From an uncultured Bacteroides sp. (lineage in GTDB: Bacteria > Bacteroidota > Bacteroidia > Bacteroidales > Bacteroidaceae): DNA of 39,397 bases. The stretch spans positions 1 through 39,397 of the forward strand of contig CAAFTU010000101.1 in NCBI GenBank assembly GCA_900766005.1, written 5' to 3'. The notes beneath the pieces are model-generated. The model searched no databases. It saw only the letters and a list, made by a program, of their open reading frames with translations, and had not been told where the DNA came from. Below, piece after piece: positions 7,279 to 16,277 of the stretch. Numbering within the stretch: the stretch's first letter is position 1; every line of letters begins with the position of its first letter. A program made the translations under genes and the position numbers.

Positions 7279-8916
7279 ATGGCAACACCTCCGTTTAAGT
7301 ATCAACCTATGTTTGAAAAGGGGAAAGATACAACTGAGTATTATCTGCTTACCAAAGACTATGTGTCTGTAAGCGAGTTTGAAGGCAAACCTATCTTGAA
7401 AATCGAGAAAGAAGGGTTGACTGCAATGGCTAACGCGGCTTTCCGTGATGTGTCTTTCATGCTTCGCCGTTCACACAACGAACAGGTGGCTAAAATTCTG
7501 AATGATCCGGAAGCAAGCGAAAATGATAAATATGTAGCTTTGACTTTCTTGCGCAATGCGGAAGTGGCTTCGAAAGGCGTTCTTCCTTTCTGCCAGGATA
7601 CTGGTACTGCGATTATTCACGGTGAAAAGGGACAGCAGGTATGGACGGGCTACTGTGATGAAGAAGCGCTTTCTCTGGGTGTGTATAAAACGTATACGGA
7701 AGAGAATTTGCGTTATTCTCAGAATGCACCGCTGAGCATGTATGAAGAAGTAAATACGAAATGTAACCTTCCGGCTCAGATTGATATCGAGGCTACTGAA
7801 GGCATGGAATATGAGTTCCTGTGTGTAACGAAGGGTGGTGGATCTGCCAATAAGACTTACCTGTATCAGGAAACAAAAGCAATCTTGAATCCGGGTACAC
7901 TGGTGCCGTTCCTGGTAGAAAAGATTAAGACGCTGGGTACTGCAGCTTGTCCTCCTTATCACATCGCATTTGTTATCGGCGGTACATCGGCTGAAAAGAA
8001 CTTGCTGACTGTGAAACTGGCTTCTACTCATTTCTATGATAATCTGCCGACTACCGGTAACGAGTTTGGCCGTGCTTTCCGTGATGTAGAACTGGAAAAA
8101 GAAGTGTTGGCTGAGGCTCACAAAATTGGTTTGGGTGCTCAGTTTGGCGGTAAGTACCTGGCTCATGACGTGCGTATCATCCGTCTGCCTCGTCACGGTG
8201 CTTCTTGTCCGGTGGGTCTGGGTGTTTCTTGCTCTGCCGACCGTAACATTAAATGTAAGATCAACAAAGACGGTATCTGGATTGAAAAACTGGATGCGAA
8301 TCCGGGTGAACTGATTCCGGAAGCTTTGCGTCAGGCTGGTGAAGGGGATGTGGTACGTATCGACTTGAACCGTCCGATGCCGGAAATCCTGAAAGAACTG
8401 ACTAAATATCCGGTAGCAACTCGTCTGTCATTGAACGGAACAATCATTGTAGGCCGTGACATTGCGCATGCGAAGTTGAAAGAACGTCTGGACCGCGGTG
8501 AAGATCTGCCTCAATACATCAAGGATCATCCTATTTATTATGCAGGTCCGGCAAAAACTCCGCAGGGAATGGCTTGCGGTTCTATGGGCCCCACAACAGC
8601 TGGCCGTATGGACCCGTATGTTGACTTGTTCCAAAGCCACGGCGGTAGCATGATTATGTTGGCTAAGGGTAACCGCAGCCAGCAAGTAACGGATGCTTGT
8701 AAGAAGTATGGTGGTTTCTATCTGGGTTCTATCGGCGGACCGGCTGCTATCTTGGCTCAAAACAACATCAAGAGCATTGAGTGTGTAGAGTATCCGGAAC
8801 TGGGTATGGAAGCTATCTGGAAAATTGAAGTGGAAGATTTCCCGGCATTTATCCTGGTGGATGATAAAGGTAACGACTTCTTCAAACAGCTGAAACCTTG
8901 GAATTGTGCCAAGTAA
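7279..8916 (+). CDS. fum: Fumarate hydratase, class I (4Fe-4S)
   Basis: Oxygen-sensitive fumarase interconverting fumarate and malate; in Bacteroides it serves the reductive branch of central metabolism that leads to succinate. The 545-residue two-domain protein matches the E. coli FumA/FumB length. Cys105 (in FCQDTGTAI), Cys224 (in AACPPYH) and Cys318 (in GVSCSADRN) are in the positions of the three cluster ligands. The C-terminal swivel domain carries GPTTAGRMDPY and LGSIGGPAA. The coding sequence is preceded by a TACCTTTG element and closed by a terminator shared with the convergent efflux operon. Whether it is the fumA or fumB counterpart has no meaning here, so a general symbol is given. 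Confidence 0.96.
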   Translation: MATPPFKYQPMFEKGKDTTEYYLLTKDYVSVSEFEGKPILKIEKEGLTAMANAAFRDVSFMLRRSHNEQVAKILNDPEASENDKYVALTFLRNAEVASKGVLPFCQDTGTAIIHGEKGQQVWTGYCDEEALSLGVYKTYTEENLRYSQNAPLSMYEEVNTKCNLPAQIDIEATEGMEYEFLCVTKGGGSANKTYLYQETKAILNPGTLVPFLVEKIKTLGTAACPPYHIAFVIGGTSAEKNLLTVKLASTHFYDNLPTTGNEFGRAFRDVELEKEVLAEAHKIGLGAQFGGKYLAHDVRIIRLPRHGASCPVGLGVSCSADRNIKCKINKDGIWIEKLDANPGELIPEALRQAGEGDVVRIDLNRPMPEILKELTKYPVATRLSLNGTIIVGRDIAHAKLKERLDRGEDLPQYIKDHPIYYAGPAKTPQGMACGSMGPTTAGRMDPYVDLFQSHGGSMIMLAKGNRSQQVTDACKKYGGFYLGSIGGPAAILAQNNIKSIECVEYPELGMEAIWKIEVEDFPAFILVDDKGNDFFKQLKPWNCAK

Positions 8917-8972
8917 TTGCCTTTGGCATGAATAGATAACCCCGGGGAGTTTTTCCAGAGGGTATATATAAA

Positions 8973-9013
8973 CAGGGCGTGTCATGAATGATTGTGACAC
9001 GCCCTGTGTTTTT
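8973..9013. terminator. Terminator hairpin between fumarase and the efflux operon
   Basis: A perfect 13-bp stem (8973-8985 with 8996-9008) lies in the gap between convergent genes. The T-rich tail GTTTTTG is on the plus strand, so it is best for fumarase. On the minus strand the tail is only TTTATATA, so termination of the efflux operon would be weaker. Confidence 0.85.
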
Positions 9014-9027
9014 GTATGGAGAAGTGT

Positions 9028-10350
9028 TTATTCCAAATACTTCATGATGCGTCCGCTGATTTGCAGCAAGGATATCTCGCAGAGCTTGGTATTATACTCG
9101 GCCGACAGGATACGTTCTTCTGCATCCAGCAAGCTTTTTTGTGCTTCACGCACTTCAAACCCGGATAGAGTACCTTGCATATACCGGTCCATGGCAATAT
9201 CATGGTTATCTTTGGCTGTAATCAGGTTCTGCCGTTCCAAATTCAGCAGCTTTAAATTGTTGCGGTAGGCTTGCCAGAGGTTACTCAGTTCCGAACGGAG
9301 TGTCAGTTCCAGATTTTGCTTTTCCAATTGTTTGTTTTTGTAGGCCAGCGTTGCATTTCGTTTCTCACGGCGTCTGTTGCCGTCAAACAAGTTGAATCCG
9401 ATGGTTACGCCTGCATTAAATCCCCAGTTGTTTCTTTTACTGATGGCATTGACGTCATATTTATTGAAGGTGTATCCGTAGCCTGTGTTCAGCTTCAGGT
9501 AAGGATAGTTGCGTGACTTGATTTTTTTGTAGTCCAATTGGGCCAGTGTGGTGTTTTGATTGGCCTTCAACAAGGAAGCATTGGTCGATAAGGTTGAGTT
9601 CCAGAGTTCCTCGAATCGGAGGTTGCCACAAACATCAATGATAGAGTCTTTGATGATAAGCGGTTGCGTAACATCGGTGTTGGCCATCAGTTCGTTCATT
9701 TGAATACGTGAGGCTTGGAGGAGTTCCTGCTGCTTGATATATTGCGCACTGTCGGCATTGAAGTCCACCTTTGCCTGCTGGTAGTCCAGACCGGAGAATT
9801 TGCCGACCAGGTGGCTCGCTTCCGCAATGCGCAGGCGTTCTTTTGAAAGCAGCATGGCATAATGGAAATTCTTCAACCGTATTTTCTGTTGGATAAAGTT
9901 GTAATATTCGGCTGTCAGTTCTGCGACAAAATCCTCAATAGCTATGCGGGTATTGGTTTCGCCTTGCTGTTCCAGCAGTTTCAGCTGTTTATAGGTCGTG
10001 CTGATTTTAAAGCCGTCAAAAAGGGTCCAGTTCAAGTTGAGGCCCACATTGACTGTTTGGTCGAATGCACCATTGCTTTGCGTTTTCTCGCCCGTAGCAC
10101 GTGCTGTGCTTTCTGTATTGTCCAAATTGCCGATATAGCCTGCCGACAGGTCCACGGTAGGCAGGTATCCGGCATTTCCCAGCGTTGCATTGTTCTTGCC
10201 TATCTGCTCCTCATTGTGGATAATTCGGAGCGAATAATTGTTTTGCAGTCCTTCTTCCAGGCAGTCTTTCAGGGTCAGCACCTGCTGTCCTCTGGCTAGC
10301 GGAGCAGCCAGCAAGAGGAATGCAGTTAATGTGGATAGGATATATTTCAT
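9028..10350 (-). CDS. TolC-like outer-membrane efflux channel
   Basis: Outer-membrane factor of a tripartite RND pump. The start is placed at the ATG complementary to 10348-10350, because MKYILSTLTAFLLLAAPLARGQ is a good signal peptide; a longer open frame upstream runs into the pump gene. The mature protein of about 420 residues has the two OEP repeats: LTLKDCLEEGLQNNYSLRI at the N-terminus, and paired long helices with the GxxxGFEVREAQKSLLDAE block near the C-terminus. No lipobox is seen, unlike many OprM-type channels. It is last in the operon after adaptor and pump, 13 bases from the pump stop. Confidence 0.94.
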   Translation of the reverse strand: MKYILSTLTAFLLLAAPLARGQQVLTLKDCLEEGLQNNYSLRIIHNEEQIGKNNATLGNAGYLPTVDLSAGYIGNLDNTESTARATGEKTQSNGAFDQTVNVGLNLNWTLFDGFKISTTYKQLKLLEQQGETNTRIAIEDFVAELTAEYYNFIQQKIRLKNFHYAMLLSKERLRIAEASHLVGKFSGLDYQQAKVDFNADSAQYIKQQELLQASRIQMNELMANTDVTQPLIIKDSIIDVCGNLRFEELWNSTLSTNASLLKANQNTTLAQLDYKKIKSRNYPYLKLNTGYGYTFNKYDVNAISKRNNWGFNAGVTIGFNLFDGNRRREKRNATLAYKNKQLEKQNLELTLRSELSNLWQAYRNNLKLLNLERQNLITAKDNHDIAMDRYMQGTLSGFEVREAQKSLLDAEERILSAEYNTKLCEISLLQISGRIMKYLE

Positions 10351-10363
10351 ATGGTTACACTTG

Positions 10364-13300
10364 TTATTTAAGGGTTTTGTTGATTCTGTTGGTTGAGATA
10401 AAGCTGTAGATGGCCGGTACAATGTACATGGTCAGCAGGGTGGAAACAATCATACCACCTACAACCGCTGTACCCATGGCGATGCGCTGGTTGGCTCCTT
10501 CCCCGGTAGCAAAGGCCAGCGGAATCAGTCCCAAGACGGTAGAAGCACTGGTCATGAGAATCGGGCGGAGACGCTGCAAGGCTGCCTCTTGGATGGCTTT
10601 CATCTTATCTTCACCGCATTCCTGTTTCTGGTTGGCAAACTCTACAATCAAAATACCGTTTTTGGCCACCAGCCCGATGAGCATGATGATACCGATTTGG
10701 CTGAATATGTTCATGGTGATGCCGTTGACATACATAAATACCAATGCACCGGCAATGGCCAGCGGAACGGTAAGCATGATAATCAGCGGGTCTTTGAAAC
10801 TTTCAAACTGGGCTGCCAGAATCAGGTAGATCAGCAGGATGGCCAGGATAAAGGCAAACATCAGGCTGGAAGAACTTTCCCGATATTCTTTGGAGTCTCC
10901 GTTCAGTGCTGTACGGAATGTGTCGTCCAGTGTTTCTTTGGCTATCTTGTCCATCTCATCCAGTCCTTCACCGATGGTTTTTCCATCAGCTAGTCCGGCC
11001 GAAATAGTGGCAGATACAAAGCGGTTGTACCGGTACAGTTTCGGAGGCGCTATCCCGCTTTCCAATTCAATCAGATTGTCCATCTGGATCATGTCTCCGT
11101 TTTTGCTTCTCACGTAAATGGCTTTCAAATCCGTGGGCTTGTTGCGTTGCTGGCGGTTGATTTCTCCTAAAATCTCGTATTGTTTACCGTTCATGTAGAA
11201 ATAGCCCATGCGCTGACCGCTCAAACCATATTGCAGTGTCTGTGCAATGTTTTTGGTGCTGACTCCCATAATGCTGGCCTTGTCGCGGTTGATCTGTATG
11301 CGGGCTTCCGGCTTGCTGAATTTCAAGTCGACGTCTGCCATCTGGAAGACGGGATTTTCGTACACTTTTGCCATGAATTTAGGCAGCACTTCTTCCAGCT
11401 TTTCCAGGTTGGTGGCCTGCAGCACATATTGGATGGGCATGCTTCCGCGGCGTCCGCCAAAAGACGATTGCTGCTGTACGAACGAACGGGCCTTGGTCTT
11501 GGTGCGTACGGCTTTCGATATCTTTTCGGCTACTTCCATCTGGGTGTAGTTTCGCTCTTTCATGTCTTTCAGTGTGATGCGCACGTTACCGCTTCCGCTC
11601 GATACACGTGCCGTTACTTTCTCGGCATCGGGCAGGATGGAGTCTACCAGCTGGTTGATATCTTCGGTGTAATCGCGGATGAATTCATAGGTCACCCCTT
11701 CGGCACCCCGGGTGTTGATGCTGATCTGTGAGCGGTCTTCCAGCGGTGCCATTTCCGACGGAATGACATTCCATAACAGCCCAATCAGACCGATGGTAAC
11801 CACGGTGAAGGGAATAGCCGTCCAGCGGTGTCGGAGAAATGCCGATAAGGAGCGGCTGTAGAGTCGGTTCATACCTTCAAAGAACGGCTCGGTGCGGTTG
11901 TAGAACCATCCCTGTTTTTCTCTTTTGACAAGCAGTTTGGTTGCCAGCATCGGTGTGAAGGTCAGCGCTGCAAACGAGGAGATGATAACCGAACCGGAAA
12001 TCACAATACTGAATTCTCTGAACAGCCGTCCGGTCATTCCTTCCATGAAAACTATCGGGAAGAACACGGCCACGAGTGTGATGGTGGTCGAGATGACGGC
12101 AAAGAAGATCTCTTTTGCACCTTCTATGCCGGCTTCTTTCGGGTTCATGCCTTTCTCGATGCGGATGTAGATGTTTTCGGTCATGACAATGGCATCATCC
12201 ACCACCAGTCCCACTGAAAGCACAATGGCCAGCATGGAAAGTACATTGATGGAGAAGCCTGCCAGATACATGACAAAGAAGGCACCAATGAGGGAGACCG
12301 GAATCACGATGCACGGCACCAGAGTCACTCGCCAGTCGCGCAGAAACAGGAAAATGATGATGATGACCAGTATGAAGGCTTCATATACCGTTGATTTTAC
12401 CTCGTTGATTGAAGCACGGATAAACTTGGTATTGTCGAACCCGTAGTTGTAGTGTACGTCTTCTGGCAGGTCTTTCTTCATTTGCTCCATTCGTTGATAC
12501 ACAGCGTCCGCTATTTCAATGTGGTTGGCACCGGGCTGGGGGGTAACTACTACACCGACCATCGGTACGCCGTTCATTTTCATGTAACTGCGGATGTCGG
12601 CCGGGCCCAGTTCGGCGCGTCCGATATCGCTGAAACGCACTATCCGGTTGTTCTCTTCTTTGATAATCAGGTTGTTGAATTCATCGGCGGTGTGCATCAA
12701 TCCCAACGTGCGGATGGTCAGCTCGGTGGTGTTTCCTTCGATACTGCCCGAAGGCAACTCGATGTTTTCGTTGTCCACAGCATTCTTCACGTCCATGGGT
12801 GTGATGCCGTAACCGGCCATTTTGGCGGGGTCGAGCCACAGACGCATGGAGTATCTTTTTTCTCCCCAGATAGATACGCTGCTGACATTGGAGATGGTTT
12901 GCAGTTGCTCCTTGACCGTAAGGTCGGCTATCTCGCTTAGTTCCAACAGGGTTCGCTTGTCGCTTTGCAACGCTACCATCAGGATAGGCATGGCGTCTGC
13001 ATCGGCTTTTGACACGGTAGGCGGGTCACAGTCGCGGGGCAGGTAGCGTTGGGCACGGGATACTTTATCCCGGACGTCATTGGCTGCTGTTTCCAAGTCG
13101 ACAGACAGTTCAAATTCTACCGTGATGCGGCATTGTCCTTGCTGGCTGACACTCGACAAGGAGCGGATGCCCGGAATACCGTTGATGTTTTGTTCCAGCG
13201 GTTCGGTAATTTGGTTTTCGATTACGTCTGCATTGGCTCCCGGATAGGAACAGCTGACTGAAATGATGGGGTTGTCCACCGAAGGATATTCGCGGACTCC

Positions 13301-13396
13301 CAGATAGCTGTAGCCGATGAATCCGAAAAGCAGAATGATGATGGTCAGCACGGTGGCGAGCACCGGGCGGCGTATACTTAATTCTGATATGTTCAT
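10364..13396 (-). CDS. RND efflux pump, inner-membrane transporter (HAE1/AcrB type)
   Basis: Proton-driven multidrug or solute exporter of the hydrophobe/amphiphile efflux class, at 1010 residues slightly shorter than AcrB. The N-terminus MNISELSIRRPVLATVLTII is the first membrane helix. The TM4 proton-relay pair Asp-Asp lies in VGLVVDDAIVMTENI near residue 400. The second helix bundle starts near residue 850 (FILAILLIYLILAAQFES) and contains GLVAKNGILIVEFAN. The porter loops contain the usual YPGA and QQQSSFGGRRGS stretches. It sits between its adaptor (15-base gap) and its channel (13-base gap). No local regulator gene is present, so control is not visible. Substrates cannot be inferred. 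Confidence 0.96.
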   Translation of the reverse strand: MNISELSIRRPVLATVLTIIILLFGFIGYSYLGVREYPSVDNPIISVSCSYPGANADVIENQITEPLEQNINGIPGIRSLSSVSQQGQCRITVEFELSVDLETAANDVRDKVSRAQRYLPRDCDPPTVSKADADAMPILMVALQSDKRTLLELSEIADLTVKEQLQTISNVSSVSIWGEKRYSMRLWLDPAKMAGYGITPMDVKNAVDNENIELPSGSIEGNTTELTIRTLGLMHTADEFNNLIIKEENNRIVRFSDIGRAELGPADIRSYMKMNGVPMVGVVVTPQPGANHIEIADAVYQRMEQMKKDLPEDVHYNYGFDNTKFIRASINEVKSTVYEAFILVIIIIFLFLRDWRVTLVPCIVIPVSLIGAFFVMYLAGFSINVLSMLAIVLSVGLVVDDAIVMTENIYIRIEKGMNPKEAGIEGAKEIFFAVISTTITLVAVFFPIVFMEGMTGRLFREFSIVISGSVIISSFAALTFTPMLATKLLVKREKQGWFYNRTEPFFEGMNRLYSRSLSAFLRHRWTAIPFTVVTIGLIGLLWNVIPSEMAPLEDRSQISINTRGAEGVTYEFIRDYTEDINQLVDSILPDAEKVTARVSSGSGNVRITLKDMKERNYTQMEVAEKISKAVRTKTKARSFVQQQSSFGGRRGSMPIQYVLQATNLEKLEEVLPKFMAKVYENPVFQMADVDLKFSKPEARIQINRDKASIMGVSTKNIAQTLQYGLSGQRMGYFYMNGKQYEILGEINRQQRNKPTDLKAIYVRSKNGDMIQMDNLIELESGIAPPKLYRYNRFVSATISAGLADGKTIGEGLDEMDKIAKETLDDTFRTALNGDSKEYRESSSSLMFAFILAILLIYLILAAQFESFKDPLIIMLTVPLAIAGALVFMYVNGITMNIFSQIGIIMLIGLVAKNGILIVEFANQKQECGEDKMKAIQEAALQRLRPILMTSASTVLGLIPLAFATGEGANQRIAMGTAVVGGMIVSTLLTMYIVPAIYSFISTNRINKTLK

Positions 13397-13411
13397 AAGA
13401 CACTGCGGATA

Positions 13412-14500
13412 TTAGTCAATATTGTCAAGCGTTACAGCCAGTCCCGTGCGGAGCTGCAGGGTGCCGGACGTAATGATGGTATCTCCCATCTGCAAGCCGC
13501 GAATCACCTGCACTTCCGATGCAGTGCGTAGGCCTGTGATTACTTCTTTGGGTTCTGCCTTGCCCGATTTGTATAGGTATACTTTGTCTTTACCCATTTC
13601 CGGAACGATGGCTTCTGTCGGGATGGCGATGGCATTTTCTATCTCATCCTTCTTGATCAGTACGCTGGCATAGCGTCCGGGCAGCAGCAGATGGTTGACA
13701 TTGGGATACAGGGCACGGGCGGTAAACTGATGCAGGTTGGGGTCGATGGCCGACTCTACAGCATATACTTGTGCACCGAAGGCATCCAGATAGCCTTCTA
13801 CATGGAAGTTCAGGTTGGTGCCGTTTTTGATCTGTTTGGCATACCGTTCCGGAACTGAAAACTCAACTTTGAGCGGTGCAATCTTCGTCAGCTTTGCCAC
13901 GACGGTGGTGGGAGAAGCATACGTACCGATGCTGACCTGCCGGAGGCCGATGATGCCGTCGAACGGTGCCCGGAGTTCGGTCAGTTCGATGTTGGCTTTG
14001 ATGATTTCGATGTCTGCATTCAGAGTGGCGAGGTCGGTTTTGACCTGTTCATATGCTTCCTTGCTGACAGCATCTCGCTTGAGCAGTGCGTCTTGGCGAA
14101 ACACGCGGTCCTCGGCCAGTTTAAGCTGAGACACCAGTCGCTGGAGCTGCGCCTGCAGCTGTCGGTCGTTTACCTTGGCCAGCAGCTGTCCTTTCTTTAC
14201 GGCCGTTCCTTCTACGAAATTGATTTCAACGATTTTTCCGGAAGTCTCAAACGACAGATTAACCTCTTCATCCGGAAGCAATACCCCTGTCGTGGTAAAC
14301 TCATCCATCAGTAGTTGCGGTTTGATCACCTTGGCGTTCACATTGAGGATTTGTTTTCCTTTGCTTTTCCGGTTGCCGCCCATCACTTTATCGGCAGCAG
14401 TCAGTTCTTCATTCTTTTTGGGCAGTTGGGAGTAGATACCCCCGCCGATGATACCGGCACTAATCAATATGATGAGCCCCCATTTCGTTTTCTTGTTCAT
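13412..14500 (-). CDS. RND efflux periplasmic adaptor (membrane fusion protein)
   Basis: A 362-residue adaptor joining the inner-membrane pump to the outer-membrane channel. One N-terminal membrane anchor (about residues 8-25) has no lipobox, so this is an anchored rather than lipidated adaptor. The lipoyl/barrel-sandwich halves are LSFETSGKIVEINFVEGTAV near 80-100 and ELRAPFDGIIGLRQVSIG near 175, separated by a short helical hairpin. A beta-barrel and membrane-proximal domain follow. It is first in the three-gene operon. The 114-base gap to rsgA upstream shows no strong promoter match, so read-through from rsgA is possible. Confidence 0.94.
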   Translation of the reverse strand: MNKKTKWGLIILISAGIIGGGIYSQLPKKNEELTAADKVMGGNRKSKGKQILNVNAKVIKPQLLMDEFTTTGVLLPDEEVNLSFETSGKIVEINFVEGTAVKKGQLLAKVNDRQLQAQLQRLVSQLKLAEDRVFRQDALLKRDAVSKEAYEQVKTDLATLNADIEIIKANIELTELRAPFDGIIGLRQVSIGTYASPTTVVAKLTKIAPLKVEFSVPERYAKQIKNGTNLNFHVEGYLDAFGAQVYAVESAIDPNLHQFTARALYPNVNHLLLPGRYASVLIKKDEIENAIAIPTEAIVPEMGKDKVYLYKSGKAEPKEVITGLRTASEVQVIRGLQMGDTIITSGTLQLRTGLAVTLDNID

Positions 14501-14614
14501 GGTGTAGTTCTGTTTACGATTGTCATCGTTTATGACACGAAAAGAAACGAAAGGTTTAAAAAGTTGAGGGGCAAAAAAAAGTTAATGTAGCTTTTTGTCT
14601 AAAGAAATTCAGTT

Positions 14615-15550
14615 TTAAAAAGCAGAACGATACTTCCCTTCCTCTTTGTCTTCCAGCATATTGAGGTAAGAGGCATAGCGCGATTCGCTGATGAAGTGTT
14701 CTTCCACCGCTTTCCGTACGGCACATCCCGGTTCATGGCGGTGCGTGCAGTTGTTGTATTTGCAGTTGGCCGAAGTTTTGAATATCTCGGGGAAATAATG
14801 TCCTATTTCTTCCTCTTCCATGTCAAACGTGCCAAATCCTTTGATGCCCGGAGTATCAATGAGATAGCCTCCGTTGTCATCTACCGGAAACATTTCGGAG
14901 AAGGTTGTTGTGTGCATTCCCTTGTTGTGATAGGAAGAGATGGCACCGGTTTTCAAATCGATACCTGGCAAAATGGTGTTAATCAGGGTCGATTTACCGA
15001 CTCCGGAATGGCCGGAAAACAAGGTAATCTGACCGTTTAGCGCATTTTTGACAGCTTCCACGCCTTCACCGGTCTGGGCAGACACTTTGAAGCAGGGATA
15101 GCCGATATACGTATAGAGGTCGACTAAAGCATCGAGGTAACGGAGTTCATCCTCATTGTAGATGTCTATTTTGTTGAAAATCAAATTGACAGGCACCCGG
15201 TATGCTTCGGCCGAAGCCAGAAAGCGGTCGATGAAGATGGTAGAAGTCTCCGGATAGTTGATAGTAACCACCAGCATGCATTGGTCGAGGTTGGCGGCAA
15301 TGATATGAGATTGCTTGGACAGATTCGACGAACGTCGGATAATGTAGTTCTTTCTGTCCTCGATTTCGTTGATAAATGCAGTGCCCTCTTGATTCAGGAT
15401 AATTTGAACACGGTCGCCCACCGCAACAGGATTTGTGCTGCGTATTCCCTTCAAGCGGAAATTGCCTTTGATTTTACATTCAATGAGTTGTCCGTCATCG
15501 GTTTTAACCTGGTACCAGCTACCTGTGTTTTTAATTACTAATCCCTGCAT
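14615..15550 (-). CDS. rsgA: Ribosome small subunit-dependent GTPase A
   Basis: GTPase in late 30S maturation (YjeQ/RsgA), 311 residues. The N-terminal OB fold covers residues 1-70 (GSWYQVKT, CKIKGNFR). The G domain is circularly permuted, as in the family: G4 FNKIDIY comes first (near 122), then G1 SGHSGVGKSTL near 180, then G3 DTPGIKGF near 230. The C-terminal zinc knuckle has Cys, Cys, His and Cys in CKYNNCTHRHEPGC near 262-275. It follows frr, but a terminator hairpin lies between them, so it may have its own promoter, which I could not identify in the 38 bases available. Confidence 0.97.
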   Translation of the reverse strand: MQGLVIKNTGSWYQVKTDDGQLIECKIKGNFRLKGIRSTNPVAVGDRVQIILNQEGTAFINEIEDRKNYIIRRSSNLSKQSHIIAANLDQCMLVVTINYPETSTIFIDRFLASAEAYRVPVNLIFNKIDIYNEDELRYLDALVDLYTYIGYPCFKVSAQTGEGVEAVKNALNGQITLFSGHSGVGKSTLINTILPGIDLKTGAISSYHNKGMHTTTFSEMFPVDDNGGYLIDTPGIKGFGTFDMEEEEIGHYFPEIFKTSANCKYNNCTHRHEPGCAVRKAVEEHFISESRYASYLNMLEDKEEGKYRSAF

Positions 15551-15588
15551 TCAGTCAATTTACTTTTGTTTGATATCTTGATTGTTAG

Positions 15589-15626
15589 AAAAAAGATAAT
15601 GGAGAAACGACAGCATCTCCATTATC
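15589..15626 (-). terminator. Terminator after frr
   Basis: An 11-bp stem (15595-15605 with 15616-15626) is followed on the minus strand by six T (15594-15589). It separates frr from rsgA. Confidence 0.88.
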
Positions 15627-15644
15627 CTTTTATCTTGCATTCAA

Positions 15645-16205
15645 TTATACGGTCATAATTTCTTTGTCCTTTTCAGTCAGCATATCATCAATCTGCTTGA
15701 TATACTTATCGTGAATTTTCTGCAGCTTGGCTTCGGCATTTTTCTGTTCGTCTTCTGCCAATCCTTCTTTCACTGCCTTTTTCAGTGAATCGATACCGTC
15801 GCGGCGGGCATTACGCACACTTACTTTGGCAGTTTCGCCTTCAGCTTTGCATTGTTTTGCCAGTTGTTTACGGCGTTCTTCAGTCAAAGGAGGAATACCC
15901 AAGCGGATAATCTCACCGTTGTTTTCGGGCATAATGCCGAGGTCTGAGTCGATAATTGCCTTTTCGATGACACGGAACATGCTTTTATCCCAAGGCTTGA
16001 TAGCGATGCTGCGTGCGTCGGGGGTCGTTACGGCTGCCACGTTGCTGATGGGTACCATACTTCCGTAAGAATCTACGCGGATACCATCCAACAGTCGTGT
16101 ACTCGCTTTTCCAGCGCGGATATGTGCCAATGCCTCTTCCAAATACATGATGGCCATGTCCATTTTTTCTTGTGCATTGTTAAGGCAAGTCTTTACATCT
16201 ACCAT
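15645..16205 (-). CDS. frr: Ribosome recycling factor
   Basis: Splits post-termination ribosomes with EF-G so that subunits and mRNA can be reused. At 186 residues it has the normal length. Domain I starts with the long helix MDMAIMYLEEALAHIRAGKAS; the central domain II contains VPISNVAAVTTPDARSIAIKPW; the signature IPPLTEERRKQL lies near residue 105. In many bacteria frr follows pyrH directly; here a DMT transporter gene is placed between them, and frr has its own promoter touching the end of that gene. Confidence 0.98.
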   Translation of the reverse strand: MVDVKTCLNNAQEKMDMAIMYLEEALAHIRAGKASTRLLDGIRVDSYGSMVPISNVAAVTTPDARSIAIKPWDKSMFRVIEKAIIDSDLGIMPENNGEIIRLGIPPLTEERRKQLAKQCKAEGETAKVSVRNARRDGIDSLKKAVKEGLAEDEQKNAEAKLQKIHDKYIKQIDDMLTEKDKEIMTV

Positions 16206-16246
16206 TTTTTCGATATTTAAAGTTCCTATTTGATTGATTTATTTAG

Positions 16247-16277
16247 CAAAAGTATATTATTTTTTGTTTATCTGCAA
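16247..16277 (-). promoter_or_regulatory. Promoter of frr
   Basis: Minus strand: TTG at 16277-16275, 20 bases, then TACTTTTG at 16254-16247, 42 bases before the frr ATG. The -33 part lies inside the last codons of the DMT transporter gene. Confidence 0.65.

Noticed and set aside
9028..14500. Mobile or resistance-island origin of the RND operon
   Set aside because: No transposase, integrase, flanking repeat or regulator is present, and base composition looks like the neighbours; it appears to be a core efflux operon.
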